Shown piece by piece: positions 24,474-33,325 of a DNA stretch of 33,325 nucleotides (position 1 is the first letter of the stretch; the number at the start of each line of letters is the position of its first letter). The notes below the pieces were generated by a model. It saw only the letters and a program-made list of their open reading frames with translations. It was not told where the DNA came from and did not search any database. The position numbers and the translations under genes were made by a program. This stretch comes from Nodosilinea sp. LEGE 07088 (GTDB lineage: Bacteria > Cyanobacteriota > Cyanobacteriia > Phormidesmidales > Phormidesmidaceae). Location: positions 1 to 33,325 of the forward strand of contig NZ_JADEWX010000052.1 of assembly GCF_015207395.1 (NCBI RefSeq), in the 5' to 3' direction.

Positions 24474-26726
24474 CTAAACCTTGCTAACCATAATGGGCTT
24501 AGTTTGGACTTGACGGTCAAACAAAAATCGAGGCTGAAACAGCGACTTCAAAATCAGCCAGAGTGATTGTAGCTCGTTGGGTGCACAGCGGCTTTGCCAC
24601 TGACCCGGGCGACAAAAAAGTAGCTCTACCAAGCGCCGCTGCTGAGCCAACGGCAGGGGTGCGAATTGAATGGTGACCGTTGGAAACCCGTTCTTAGTTT
24701 GAATATCAGACACTGTCCCCGCGATCGCAATCTGCTCATCCACCAGGGTGAACTCGATGGGTTGCGATCGCAGCATGGCCTCAACCATTGGTTGGGGCTT
24801 GGTCAGCACCACCTCTGCACCCACCTCAGAAATCATGGTAGTAACTCCCCAAAGGGGCTCAGATGCCGCCGGGTCTGAGTCGGTGGTCAGCTGGATACTA
24901 GCAACGCGCTGGAGGTTAAACCATTCGTAGGGGCTGGGCCGGGGGGCATCGAGCAAAATCAACAGGGCCAGGCCCAGCATCAGCAAGTTGTAGCCACTCC
25001 AGACCCAAGCAATGCCCAGGCCTTTGATGTGATAAACCGGTGCGGCCATGGTCACCAGGCAATGGCCCAAGTTGACCCACAGACTCAGCGCCGTCAGCAC
25101 AAACACCACCACCAATGGCCAGGCCAAGGCCCAGTTGAAATGGTAGCGATCGCTCGCCGTGCCCTTGGGCGTGACCTTAAACCCTTTGCTAAAGGGCCGC
25201 ACCATCACCTGAAATACCGTGACCGCCAGAGGAAAGGCCAGCACCAGGGAATACACATCCGATAGCAACGCCGATCGCGATCGGTAGTTTAACCAGGAGA
25301 ACACGCTCAACTGCACCAGATAAAACGGCACAAAGAAATAGAGCAACTCTGACTGGGTCGCCTGGAGCGGCACCACGCCGAGAAAAGCGTAGGCTAAAGG
25401 CATCAGCAAAAAGCCCACCCGAGCGATGCTGCTAAACCAGTGAATCAACCCCTCAAAGTAGGCCAACCGCTGAATCGGGGTCAGACCAGGAATGGTCACC
25501 GGGTTGGATTTAATGAAAAATGCCTGGAGAGTGCCCTGCTCCCAACGCACGCGCTGGAGAGCATGGGAGGCAATATTTTCGGCAGCTAGCCCAGCACTGA
25601 GTTTTTCATTCAAATACACCAGACGATAGCCCTTAGCGGCCAGCTGAATGCCAGTAAAAAAGTCTTCGCTTACCGCTTCGGTGACAAACCCACCCACCGA
25701 GGCCAGCGCCGATCGCCGCACCACAAAGGACGTACCGGCACAAACGACCGCCCCAGCGCCATCGCGTACCCGCTGAATTTGGCGGTAGAAGACCTCTTCT
25801 TCGGGGGTGAGCACATCTTCTAAGCCCAAGTTGCGGGCGATTGGGTCGGGATTATAAAAGCTTTGGGGCGTCTGCACCAGCGCTACCTGGGGGTCTTGAA
25901 AAAAGCCGACGGTGCGGGTCAAAAAATTGCGGGTGGGCACAAAGTCGGCATCAAATAAAACCAGCAGCTCGCCGTGGGTTTGGGGAATAGCATGGTTGAG
26001 GTTGCCGGCCTTGGCGTGGGCGTTGTCGGGCCGGGTTAGATAGTTGCAGCCCAACTCTGCCGCCAGAGCCTGGATCTCGGGGCGACGGGTATCGTCGAGC
26101 AGGTAGATGGTCTTGGGCTCATAGGCCAATGCCTGACAGCCAATAATCGTGCGCCGCAGAATAAATGCCGGTTCGTCGTAGGTGGGAATCATCACATCTA
26201 CGGTGGGGGTATAGGCCCCAGTGGCCACGGTTTCAGCCAGCTGATCGGCGGCCCTGCGGCGATCTTTGACCCGCAACAGCAAAAATAGCTGAATTATGCC
26301 GCTGGTGAGAATCAACAGCTCCAGGGCAAACAAGACCAGGCTAAACACGCCATCGAGGGGAGTGCTGAGGTTGAGGGTAGAGAGGGAGCGCCACAGCAGA
26401 TAGCGCACCGTCAAAACGGCCAGAATAATGACAACGATCGTTCTTGACCAGGTCACGGGCTGGGGCGAAATTGCCATAATTAACCAGACCAGCAGCATCA
26501 GAGAGGCGGCCCAAAACAAAAAATACTGGCCCACCACCATAGGCGACATCGCCCAGGCCGGGGGGTTCTGCTGCAGCTGATTGAGCTGGTCAAAAATAGT
26601 GGTGACGAGCCCATTGCCAGCAAACCAGGCGATCGCAATCAACCCGGAACCAACAATGACGCCGACCATCAGCAGGGTGGCCAGCTGGGGGCGGAACTGG
26701 TTTCGTCGCATCTGGGCAGAGGTCAT
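24474..26726 (-). CDS. BcsA-type cellulose synthase catalytic subunit with degenerate PilZ domain
   Basis: 750 residues from the ATG at 26726; a frame back to 26852 adds 42 residues lacking family character. Helices surround a GT2 domain with LLDDTRRPE (Asp211/212), FDADF (259-261), a TED-equivalent SED (353-355) and QRVRW (391-395). FKVTPKG (516-522) is the gating-loop motif. The C-terminal PilZ-like domain (about 606-713) lacks a clear RxxxR, and the DxSxxG position reads MISEVG, so c-di-GMP binding is doubtful. No bcsB-like or cellulase partner is adjacent on this strand. The enzyme makes beta-glucan from UDP-glucose across the inner membrane. Confidence 0.9.
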   Translation of the reverse strand: MTSAQMRRNQFRPQLATLLMVGVIVGSGLIAIAWFAGNGLVTTIFDQLNQLQQNPPAWAMSPMVVGQYFLFWAASLMLLVWLIMAISPQPVTWSRTIVVIILAVLTVRYLLWRSLSTLNLSTPLDGVFSLVLFALELLILTSGIIQLFLLLRVKDRRRAADQLAETVATGAYTPTVDVMIPTYDEPAFILRRTIIGCQALAYEPKTIYLLDDTRRPEIQALAAELGCNYLTRPDNAHAKAGNLNHAIPQTHGELLVLFDADFVPTRNFLTRTVGFFQDPQVALVQTPQSFYNPDPIARNLGLEDVLTPEEEVFYRQIQRVRDGAGAVVCAGTSFVVRRSALASVGGFVTEAVSEDFFTGIQLAAKGYRLVYLNEKLSAGLAAENIASHALQRVRWEQGTLQAFFIKSNPVTIPGLTPIQRLAYFEGLIHWFSSIARVGFLLMPLAYAFLGVVPLQATQSELLYFFVPFYLVQLSVFSWLNYRSRSALLSDVYSLVLAFPLAVTVFQVMVRPFSKGFKVTPKGTASDRYHFNWALAWPLVVVFVLTALSLWVNLGHCLVTMAAPVYHIKGLGIAWVWSGYNLLMLGLALLILLDAPRPSPYEWFNLQRVASIQLTTDSDPAASEPLWGVTTMISEVGAEVVLTKPQPMVEAMLRSQPIEFTLVDEQIAIAGTVSDIQTKNGFPTVTIQFAPLPLAQQRRLVELLFCRPGQWQSRCAPNELQSLWLILKSLFQPRFLFDRQVQTKPIMVSKV

Positions 26727-26878
26727 AGGCGAGATTACCTGAATAAACGCTATAGCTGTGGCTGACGCAAACTGCGATCGCACGATCAATTTTGCTAGAT
26801 TTGGCGAAGATAATCTGAGAGCTGTCTTACAGTTTCCTGAGAGTCCTACCATGTTGCCCCACCGGGTTAAGGAGAACA

Positions 26879-27388
26879 GTGGAAAACTTGATTAAATGTA
26901 TCGGTGTGATTGGCCTGGCCGGGGCAGTCGGCTGTCAGACCACTGTCAGCTCAGCACCTGATTTGCAGCCGTCAGAAAGTGACGCGCTAGCCCGCGATCT
27001 GGATGCAGCAGGCGCGGCAGTTCGCGCTGTCAGCGTCACCGGAGAGCCGGGCGACTACAGCTTTGCGGTCACAGTGGCGAGCCCCGATACAGGCTGCGAT
27101 CGCTACGCCGATTGGTGGGAAGTCGTGAGTGACGATGGGCAACTACTCTACCGCCGCATCTTGCTCCACAGCCATGTTGATGAGCAGCCTTTTACGCGAT
27201 CGGGCGGTCCGGTGCCGGTACAGGCCAACGAAACAATCCTGGTTCGGGCTCACATGAATGATCGAGGTTACGGCACCCAGGTGTTACAGGGCAGCATTCA
27301 AGACGGATTTGAGTCTGTCATCCTTGATCCTGCCCTGTTCCCTGAGGTGGCGACACAGCCTCCACTGCCCCAAGACTGTAACTTTTAG
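26879..27388 (+). CDS. Putative lipoprotein, cyanobacterial hypothetical
   Basis: 169 residues from a GTG at 26879 with AAGGAG just upstream. The short signal ends at AGAVGC, giving a lipidated Cys19. The mature part is beta-rich, with the block DRYADWWEVVS, YRRILLHSHVDEQPFTRSGG and ILVRAHMND, which I associate with cyanobacterial hypothetical proteins. Its function is unknown. It is divergent from bcsA, so they may share a control region. Confidence 0.82.
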   Translation: MENLIKCIGVIGLAGAVGCQTTVSSAPDLQPSESDALARDLDAAGAAVRAVSVTGEPGDYSFAVTVASPDTGCDRYADWWEVVSDDGQLLYRRILLHSHVDEQPFTRSGGPVPVQANETILVRAHMNDRGYGTQVLQGSIQDGFESVILDPALFPEVATQPPLPQDCNF

Positions 27389-27712
27389 CGCTCCCAGGGT
27401 ACTGAGATAGGGCCTGCGATGGGGCTCGGCATGAGTTGCGCCTACTGCCTGCAAAACCGCCCCTAAAAATAATGAGGTACTATGGAATTAGTATTTTATC
27501 CATTAAAAATCTAGGTCTTAATCAAGTATTTACATACATGTTTTGACTTCAAAATATTAGGCTAGTTTATATCTTTTACCAAACCTAGGCTGTATCTATA
27601 CTTTCAGCTTTAGCTGACTCTTCAGGTCAAAAAAGGCCTTGATATCCTGGCTTTGTAGCGACCTTTTCGGTAAAGTTATAGATAAAATCGTTCACTTTGT
27701 AAGGTTTTTAAT
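27389..27712. promoter_or_regulatory. AT-rich region upstream of the sulfotransferase genes
   Basis: About 324 bases, clearly richer in A/T than neighbouring regions. A possible promoter is TTGTAG (27653-27658) with TTATAG (27676-27681) at a 17-base gap. A weak TAAGG precedes the ATG at 27713. The promoter call is tentative. Confidence 0.35.
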
Positions 27713-28783
27713 ATGCAGAATATTGCAGAACAGAGTGGTCATGTCGATGTCGTCTATATCACAGGCATTATGACCCGTAGTGGAACTAATTTTCTCTACA
27801 ATCTTCTATGTCTACATCCTCAGTGCCGAGGGGTTGCGGCTAGAGCCATGGCTGAAGATCATTTCCTGGATAATTTCAACTTATTAGATCGTTACGTCAG
27901 TAATGTTTCTAGTCACTGGAGCCGTCATGGGCGTCTGTACGAAAAGCATCCAGAGATGGAATCTGTGAATCAAGACTTGCAGGCGCAATTGTTTAAATCT
28001 ATTGGCGACGGGTTGCTGCTCTATCTCAGTCGATTCGGTGAAGAACAAGGTATGTGGGACGATCGCGATCGCCCTAAGGCTGTGGTCACAAAAACGCCTA
28101 GCGTCAATCATTTATCTAAATTTTTTAAGCTTTTTCCTACCACTCGTTTAATTATTATTGTGCGAGACGGGCGCGACATGGTTGAGTCAAACGTAAAATC
28201 TTTTGGCTCAAACTACGAATTTACGATGCGGCGGTGGGCTGAGGCAGCAAATACTATTTTAAAGTTTGACGAGCAGTACAAAGATTCTAAGTTCAAAGAC
28301 AATTATCTGTTAATTAAGTACGAAGATATTTTGACAGACCTGCCTGAGGTGATGACGTCCATCTTCGACTTCTTAGATTTTGATACTTCTCTGTACGATT
28401 TTGAAAAGGCTCAAGCTCTACCTATCTTTGGCTCTTCTGAGAATTTCAGCAAGACCGCAACCAAACGTGCTGATGGCAAGCCGACAGGTTGGAAAGTAGT
28501 AGAGAAAAGCACCAATTTTCAACCCAAGGCTCGATGGAAAGACTGGCCAGACAGCCGCAAGGTAAGGTTTTATAGTATTGCCGCAGAGCCTATGCAGTTG
28601 CTAGGGTATGAGATTGAAAACTGTGCTCCGACTAACTGGCGCGAAGTCCTATTTAATCGCATACTTGATTTGCGGTGGGGCTTGCTCTCTAGGGCGATTG
28701 CGATCGGCAAATATGTTGAGAAAACACTTTACGCTATCACTAAGGCCCGTCGAGATTTTAGACGTTTAAAAATGGAGCAGTAG
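27713..28783 (+). CDS. PAPS-dependent sulfotransferase (1 of 2)
   Basis: 356 residues. The 5'-phosphosulfate loop is TGIMTRSGTNFLYNLL (Arg22 to Asn26), and the 3'-phosphate motif is IIIVRDGRDMVESNV (Arg151, Ser159). The C-terminal part shows a WRDVL-like end block and a basic tail. It has low G+C and many A/T-ending codons compared with flanking genes, suggesting a separate origin. Bacterial sulfotransferases beside polysaccharide genes often sulfate exopolysaccharides, as in the xss (synechan) cluster of Synechocystis. The acceptor here is unknown. A second sulfotransferase follows 142 bases on. Confidence 0.88.
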   Translation: MQNIAEQSGHVDVVYITGIMTRSGTNFLYNLLCLHPQCRGVAARAMAEDHFLDNFNLLDRYVSNVSSHWSRHGRLYEKHPEMESVNQDLQAQLFKSIGDGLLLYLSRFGEEQGMWDDRDRPKAVVTKTPSVNHLSKFFKLFPTTRLIIIVRDGRDMVESNVKSFGSNYEFTMRRWAEAANTILKFDEQYKDSKFKDNYLLIKYEDILTDLPEVMTSIFDFLDFDTSLYDFEKAQALPIFGSSENFSKTATKRADGKPTGWKVVEKSTNFQPKARWKDWPDSRKVRFYSIAAEPMQLLGYEIENCAPTNWREVLFNRILDLRWGLLSRAIAIGKYVEKTLYAITKARRDFRRLKMEQ

Positions 28784-28925
28784 GGAACGGGCATATCTAG
28801 AGGTTGGGGGACTATCGGCCAAACTTAGAAATTTCTCTAAATCCCCTTCACGAAGGTGGCCTGAGTTCAATATAAATCACGCGGAAAGATATTTAAACAG
28901 CTGTTTTTTTTAGGTTGTAGCTACT

Positions 28926-29831
28926 ATGGTTCAAGCAAATTCGGGAAGATTGCCAGACTTCTTGTTTATCGGAGCAATGAAGTCTGCCACGACCACGATG
29001 CACTATCAACTTGGTCAGCAGCCCGGTATTTTTATGGTCAGCAATCCTAAAGAGCTTTACTTCTTTAGCCACGACCAAAACTATAATCAAGGCACAGATT
29101 GGTACAAAAGCAAGTTTTCCGGGGCCAAGGTCGACGAAATCTGTGGTGAGGCGGCGACAACTTATTCACAGTTGCCAACTTATCCAGATGTTGTGGAGCG
29201 CATGTACAGCTTGATACCCAACACAAAGCTGATTTACATTATGCGACATCCGATTGATCGGTTGATTTCCCAGTATTTGCATGAATGCACATTAAAGAAT
29301 ATTAGTCTCGACATTAACCGGGCTATTTATAAGCATCCCGAGCTGGTTGACTACAGCCGATATGCTATGCAGTTAGAGCCATTTATGGAAAAATTCGGAT
29401 CTGAGAAAATTTTGCCCACTTTCTTTGAGCGCGTTACGGCTTATCCCCAAGAAGAAATAGAGAGAATATGTCGGTTTATTGGCTACCCAGGTCAACCCCG
29501 ATGGGACTTTGAAGCTAAGCCCAAAAATGTCACTAAGGAGCGCCCCGTCAGTACGCCCTGGCTAAAATTTCTGCGTAAATCTAAAGTGCTCAAGCCGATC
29601 CGCGAAAATTTACTTCCCCAAGCAGTAAAGACGAAAGTTAGAGGACTGTTGGCTAGTAATTTAGAACGACCAGAAATTAGCCCCCAAAACTTGGAATATC
29701 TCAAGGAAATCTTTGACCGCGATCTAGCTCGACTTGGGCAGTGGCTAGGTACTGATATGACCTGCGATACCTACAAGGCCACGGTGGAGAGCCAGGCCTT
29801 CGATTGGGCCGTACTCGATAAAGCTATCTGA
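28926..29831 (+). CDS. Sulfotransferase (2 of 2), heparan-sulfate-sulfotransferase-like
   Basis: 301 residues. The 5' loop DFLFIGAMKSATTTMHYQL (Lys19 to Thr23) is of the carbohydrate N-/O-sulfotransferase type, with Lys as expected. The 3' motif is YIMRHPIDRLISQYLH (Arg107, Ser115). KELYFFS is also typical of this type. These enzymes usually sulfate sugars. It is closely followed (22 bases) by the glycoside-hydrolase-like gene and shares the lower G+C of the first sulfotransferase. Confidence 0.9.
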   Translation: MVQANSGRLPDFLFIGAMKSATTTMHYQLGQQPGIFMVSNPKELYFFSHDQNYNQGTDWYKSKFSGAKVDEICGEAATTYSQLPTYPDVVERMYSLIPNTKLIYIMRHPIDRLISQYLHECTLKNISLDINRAIYKHPELVDYSRYAMQLEPFMEKFGSEKILPTFFERVTAYPQEEIERICRFIGYPGQPRWDFEAKPKNVTKERPVSTPWLKFLRKSKVLKPIRENLLPQAVKTKVRGLLASNLERPEISPQNLEYLKEIFDRDLARLGQWLGTDMTCDTYKATVESQAFDWAVLDKAI

Positions 29832-29853
29832 TCTCTGAGACAAAGTTATTGTC

Positions 29854-30954
29854 ATGCCGTTTTTTTCTAGTCGAGCCAAGCTTTTTTTATGGGTCTTCGT
29901 CGCTTTTTTGGCGGCTGTATCATGCAGCCTTTTCCCCGCCTCAAATAGTCTCAGCGAAAGCGACTTCAATCAGGTGAAATGGCACCCAGGTCACTACATT
30001 AGTGTTGGGCCTACCAGCGATACTGCTGATTTTTTAGAGCGAAATTCAGAGATCATAACGGGCAACGATGTTCAAGGTGTTCTGAAAAAGATCTATTGGG
30101 GCACGTTAGAACCCGAAATGGGAGAGTACGATTTTTCTGAAATTGATCGGGCTTTGGCAGCCCTGGAAGTGAACAATAAACACTTGTTTCTCACCGTCTG
30201 GGATCGGTCATTTGTGGATGGATGTAGCCCGGGTCTTCCCTTGCCAGCCTATGTCTATAATCGGGATGGTGGCCGGTATTGGTCGACTCTTAGTAAAAGT
30301 CGCAATGGTTGTGCGGCCGCGAGTTGGGAACCTTGGGTGACCGATCGGTTCATTGCGCTGATGCAGGCTTTAGGCGATCGCTACGACGGTGTAGCCAGCT
30401 TTCACGGCATTGCCAGCCCAGAATCGGCGCTAGGAACCGTCGATGAGTACGATAAAAGCCAGTACAAAGAGCAGTTTATGCGGCTATTTCGAGAGACGCG
30501 CCAGGCATTTCCCCACTCTTTAGTGCTGGCGACGCTCAACTACCTCAGCTTTGATGGCATGGGTCATGACGTTAACCTGACGGATATTGCCAATGTTGCA
30601 GAAGAGCTGGGGGGTGGCATTTCTACCCCCGATTCGCTACTCTCGCGAGATACCCCTTTTAACCCGATCGCTGAACAATTTAAGGGCCGAATTGCGATCG
30701 CGCCGATGATTGACTCCAGCGCTTTAGATCTCAACCAAGATACCCCGATTGCGCTCAACCAGTTCAATGTCGAAAGACTGGGAGCCAGTTTTTTATTTTG
30801 GTCGCCCTGGCATCGCGATCAAGATCGCTACCTCGAACGCACGGTCATGCCTGGCATTCAAGCGCTGGTCGCCAATCCAGATCAATATCCTCCCCTAGTC
30901 CAGGCCTGTCCTACCGCCCTACGGTGTGCGTCAGCGGTTGATGGAGACGCTTAA
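29854..30954 (+). CDS. Secreted glycoside-hydrolase-like protein
   Basis: 366 residues. Residues 1-24 form a hydrophobic signal ending AAVSC, probably a lipoprotein site. The rest looks like a (beta/alpha)8-barrel glycosidase: IYWGTLEPEMGEYDFSEID is the entry motif of clan-A enzymes, and FHGIASPES places Glu190 at a possible acid/base position. I cannot identify the nucleophile or the family. It is 22 bases from a sulfotransferase, so it probably trims or edits a polysaccharide made by this locus. The known families GH5, GH42 and similar are only a general analogy. Confidence 0.78.
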   Translation: MPFFSSRAKLFLWVFVAFLAAVSCSLFPASNSLSESDFNQVKWHPGHYISVGPTSDTADFLERNSEIITGNDVQGVLKKIYWGTLEPEMGEYDFSEIDRALAALEVNNKHLFLTVWDRSFVDGCSPGLPLPAYVYNRDGGRYWSTLSKSRNGCAAASWEPWVTDRFIALMQALGDRYDGVASFHGIASPESALGTVDEYDKSQYKEQFMRLFRETRQAFPHSLVLATLNYLSFDGMGHDVNLTDIANVAEELGGGISTPDSLLSRDTPFNPIAEQFKGRIAIAPMIDSSALDLNQDTPIALNQFNVERLGASFLFWSPWHRDQDRYLERTVMPGIQALVANPDQYPPLVQACPTALRCASAVDGDA

Positions 30955-31011
30955 GACTGCGACTCACCGTAATCTAGGTGTAAGCATCGGCACCAACTCA
31001 GACTATAGACC

Positions 31012-31677
31012 ATGGCTACCTATGTAATTAGCGGCGCAAATCGTGGCATTGGCTACGAATATTGCCGACAACTTCAGCAGCGAGGCGATACCGTCATTGC
31101 CCTGTGTCGTCAACCCTCCGACGAGCTGCAAGCCCTGGGGGTGCGCATAGAAGCAGGGGTTGACATCACCGCCGCCGCCGCGGTTGCCGACCTGGCCCAG
31201 CATCTGCAAGGCACTGCGATCGATGGGCTGATTAACAACGCGGGCATTTTAGAGCGTGTCACCTTAGACAATCTAGATTTTGATAGCATGCGGCAGCAGT
31301 TTGAGGTCAATGCCCTCGGCCCCCTACGGCTGACAGCGGCTCTATTGCCGAACCTGGCATCGGGGTCAAAGGTGGTGCTGATGACCAGCCGCATGGGGTC
31401 TATTGGCGACAATACCTCCGGTAGTTCCTACGGCTATCGCCTGTCGAAGGTGGCTCTGTCGATGGCGGGCAAGTCCCTAGCCCACGACCTCAAGCCCCGA
31501 GGCATTGCGGTGGCAATTTTGCACCCGGGCCTAGTGCAAACTCGCATGACCGGGTTTACTAGCCATGGCATTACCCCAGCGGAGTCGGTCAAGGGGCTAC
31601 TGGCCCGCATTGATGCGCTCACCCTCGAGACCTCGGGCACCTTTTGGCACGCCAACGGCGAGGTGTTGCCTTGGTAG
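31012..31677 (+). CDS. Short-chain dehydrogenase/reductase (SDR)
   Basis: 221 residues of classical SDR type. The cofactor loop is SGANRGIG (7-14), NNAG is at 75-78, and the catalytic Ser126, Tyr142 and Lys146 are present in VVLMTSRMGS and YGYRLSK. ALHPG-like ILHPGLVQTRMT follows. It resembles C-factor-type SDRs of unknown substrate. It stands alone, 57 bases after the glycosidase-like gene. Confidence 0.92.
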   Translation: MATYVISGANRGIGYEYCRQLQQRGDTVIALCRQPSDELQALGVRIEAGVDITAAAAVADLAQHLQGTAIDGLINNAGILERVTLDNLDFDSMRQQFEVNALGPLRLTAALLPNLASGSKVVLMTSRMGSIGDNTSGSSYGYRLSKVALSMAGKSLAHDLKPRGIAVAILHPGLVQTRMTGFTSHGITPAESVKGLLARIDALTLETSGTFWHANGEVLPW

Positions 31678-31878
31678 TCGGGCTGGCCAAACCCCATAGC
31701 GCCCCCTGCCTCGAACGGTTGCGGTCTACGGATCAATATGGCCAGTGCTCGTTTACCCCTAAAACGAAGGAATGATGCTCTCTCAAGAGCGCGATCGCAA
31801 CTATTGCAGTCGCGTCATCAAGCTACATAGCCAGACTGCTAGGGGCGATAATGAAATGTCGTCAATCTAGCCAAGCCC

Positions 31879-32529
31879 TTGCCTCCCGAAAACCCAAACT
31901 CCATCGAGCATCAACATATCCCGGTTGCCCACCAGGGGCTGCACGATTTTTTGTACAGCGTTGCTGACGAACATGCTGCCAATACCGCAGAGGTGCCGAC
32001 CTTGGAGCATAGGATAGATACTCCCTTGGCCGTTGCCGACTGGTTTGATCTGGCCCAAGAGGCCAAGGTAGCCGGTGTTTACGCCGTGCTAGATAGCAAC
32101 TCACAAACGCAGTTCATTGGTTTCTCCCGCAATGTCTCGCTGTCATTGCGCAGCCATCTGACCCAAAAAGGGGAAGCGGTCTGTGCGCTGGTGCAGGTAC
32201 AACCCTTCAAATTCCCCAAACGGGAGGTGATGGCCGCCCTCCAGGCCGAATGGATGGCGGCATTGCCCAGCCCGCCCCCGGGGAATGTCGATGGCACCTG
32301 GGCCAAAACCATTGGCGAAGCCTCAACTCAGGTGATGTCTGCCGCAGAGCGAGAAGCCTACGAAGCGAAAAAACTGAAGCTCCGTCGCGCCATGGCGGAT
32401 GGTTCCCTATCGAAGGCACAACCCCAGGCCGATAGCCCAGCCAACCCCCAGGCTGACTTAGCAGCCGCCATGGCCGATGACAACTGGAGTGCGTTGATTC
32501 GAGCGCAAACCCAGGATAGCCAAGTCTAA
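31879..32529 (+). CDS. GIY-YIG-like nuclease domain protein
   Basis: 216 residues from a TTG at 31879, the only reasonable start, since the frame has no ATG before the domain. The motif is AGVYAVLD (GVY, 66-68) with QFIGFSR (FIG, 79-81; Arg84), the GIY-YIG pattern. The C-terminal third is an Ala/Gln-rich, charged tail. The domain cleaves DNA in many proteins, but this cyanobacterial type is uncharacterised and I cannot see a complete set of catalytic residues. The start is uncertain. Confidence 0.72.
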   Translation: MPPENPNSIEHQHIPVAHQGLHDFLYSVADEHAANTAEVPTLEHRIDTPLAVADWFDLAQEAKVAGVYAVLDSNSQTQFIGFSRNVSLSLRSHLTQKGEAVCALVQVQPFKFPKREVMAALQAEWMAALPSPPPGNVDGTWAKTIGEASTQVMSAAEREAYEAKKLKLRRAMADGSLSKAQPQADSPANPQADLAAAMADDNWSALIRAQTQDSQV

Positions 32530-32568
32530 ACCCGAGCGGGTTGGGTCTCGACTGGCCATAGGCAGGGC

Positions 32569-33177
32569 CTAGCGGCGCTCAACCGGAATCTGGATATCGC
32601 TCCGCTTGAGCAGATTGGGCACGTAGGGGCCATCGTAGAAAAAGCGTCGCGGTGGCCCCGCGATCGCATAGTCAGGATGCGCTGCCAGCCACGCCTGGAG
32701 CTGCTGGATGCCGCGAGTGTAAATCTCGTAGTCGTAGCCGCCCCTGACGCCCACGCTGACCACCGTCATCGCTGGAATATCTTCGACCAGGACGTTTTGG
32801 GCTACTTCCTGGGGCACGATGTTTAGGCTGCGGTACAAAAACGAAACCGTTGCCTCGCCCTGGGTGGTGGAATTATCTTGTAGGGTGACCGTGGGGTAGC
32901 GGGTCTCTACCGGGGCCGTCATCGAGATATCGTTGCTGCTGATGTGGCGAAACAATGGCGAGAAGCCCCGCGACGAGGCATTCGCCAAATTTCCGCTGAC
33001 CTGCACGGTGGCAGCGCGATACTCAGGGTACTGTTTAATTTCGATCGCGCCATCCGCTGTCGGTGGCGGAAAGCCCTCTGGCAACGGGGCCGAGGCCGCA
33101 CTGTAGGCCCCAAGCAGTAGCGTTCCTACGCCAATGGCCAAAACCCCTACTATCAATAAACTTTGACCCAGTTTCAT
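32569..33177 (-). CDS. SOUL-family (heme-binding-like) protein
   Basis: 202 residues from the ATG at 33177 (a TTG at 33183 would add two). Residues 1-30 are a signal anchor. The SOUL fold follows: IEIKQYPEYRAATVQVSG, GFSPLFRHISSNDISMTAPVE, IPAMTVVSVGVRGGYDY and RRFFYDGPYVP. Family members include mammalian heme-binding proteins, but the bacterial ones are not well studied and the heme ligand is not obvious here. It is convergent with the GIY-YIG gene. Confidence 0.9.
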   Translation of the reverse strand: MKLGQSLLIVGVLAIGVGTLLLGAYSAASAPLPEGFPPPTADGAIEIKQYPEYRAATVQVSGNLANASSRGFSPLFRHISSNDISMTAPVETRYPTVTLQDNSTTQGEATVSFLYRSLNIVPQEVAQNVLVEDIPAMTVVSVGVRGGYDYEIYTRGIQQLQAWLAAHPDYAIAGPPRRFFYDGPYVPNLLKRSDIQIPVERR

Positions 33178-33325
33178 CGACAACTTGCCCTATGCGTCAT
33201 GATTTCAGTGTAGCGGTCTAAGGGGTGGCCGACTGCTGAGGGGCGGCACCGTCGCCAAGGCCGTCTGCGCCACGGTATGGCAATCGCAACCTTAGCCATT
33301 GCTATAGACCCGCCCCTTCCAGGCC

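Overview
The window looks like a piece of a cyanobacterial chromosome. The octamer GCGATCGC (the HIP1 repeat typical of cyanobacteria) recurs in many genes. The gene content also fits: a cyAbrB regulator, the SbtA/SbtB bicarbonate system, HpnH and BcsA-type genes. I would guess a filamentous Leptolyngbya/Nodosilinea-like organism, but the sequence alone does not settle this. I see no rRNA, tRNA, CRISPR array, transposase or phage structural genes.

Layout. (1) 1-7.9 kb: a membrane-anchored cupredoxin; an exported type I sulfatase; a decayed MFS transporter; a DUF1622 protein; three DUF202 membrane proteins; a BASS-type (SBF) transporter whose N-terminus carries the DUF202 signature; and a formylglycine-generating enzyme (FGE) with a signal peptide and both catalytic cysteines. 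The sulfatase and FGE make a natural enzyme/activator pair. (2) 7.9-10.3 kb: cbiB (cobalamin) overlapping an Rrf2 regulator on the minus strand, with a 28-bp perfect palindrome and a direct repeat upstream, then a cyAbrB gene with a clear terminator. (3) 10.5-16.4 kb: a large unknown membrane-anchored protein, an NlpC/P60 peptidase, a polyprenyl-phosphate-type glycosyltransferase, then hpnH and a squalene/phytoene-synthase-family gene in divergent orientation (hopanoid theme). (4) 16.4-21.8 kb: a repeat-rich spacer, sbtA-sbtB, then a class III aminotransferase (HpnO-like) tightly followed by a sulfotransferase. This segment is flanked by two identical 51-bp direct repeats. (5) 21.8-24.2 kb: a holin-like four-TM protein and a gamma-glutamyltransferase. 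(6) 24.4-31 kb: a BcsA-type cellulose synthase, a divergent lipoprotein, two PAPS-type sulfotransferases and a secreted glycoside-hydrolase-like protein, suggesting a sulfated exopolysaccharide. (7) 31-33.2 kb: an SDR, a GIY-YIG protein and a SOUL-family protein.

Two themes recur. One is sulfate-ester chemistry: three sulfotransferases, one sulfatase and one FGE. The other is cell-envelope lipid or polysaccharide synthesis. The most interesting hypotheses are: (a) a hopanoid branch in which an HpnO-like aminotransferase works with a sulfotransferase, possibly giving a sulfated aminohopanoid; (b) an exported sulfatase/FGE pair next to a DUF202/BASS membrane cluster that includes a DUF202-like tag on a transporter; (c) a cellulose-synthase-linked sulfated glucan locus. 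All three are inferences from context.
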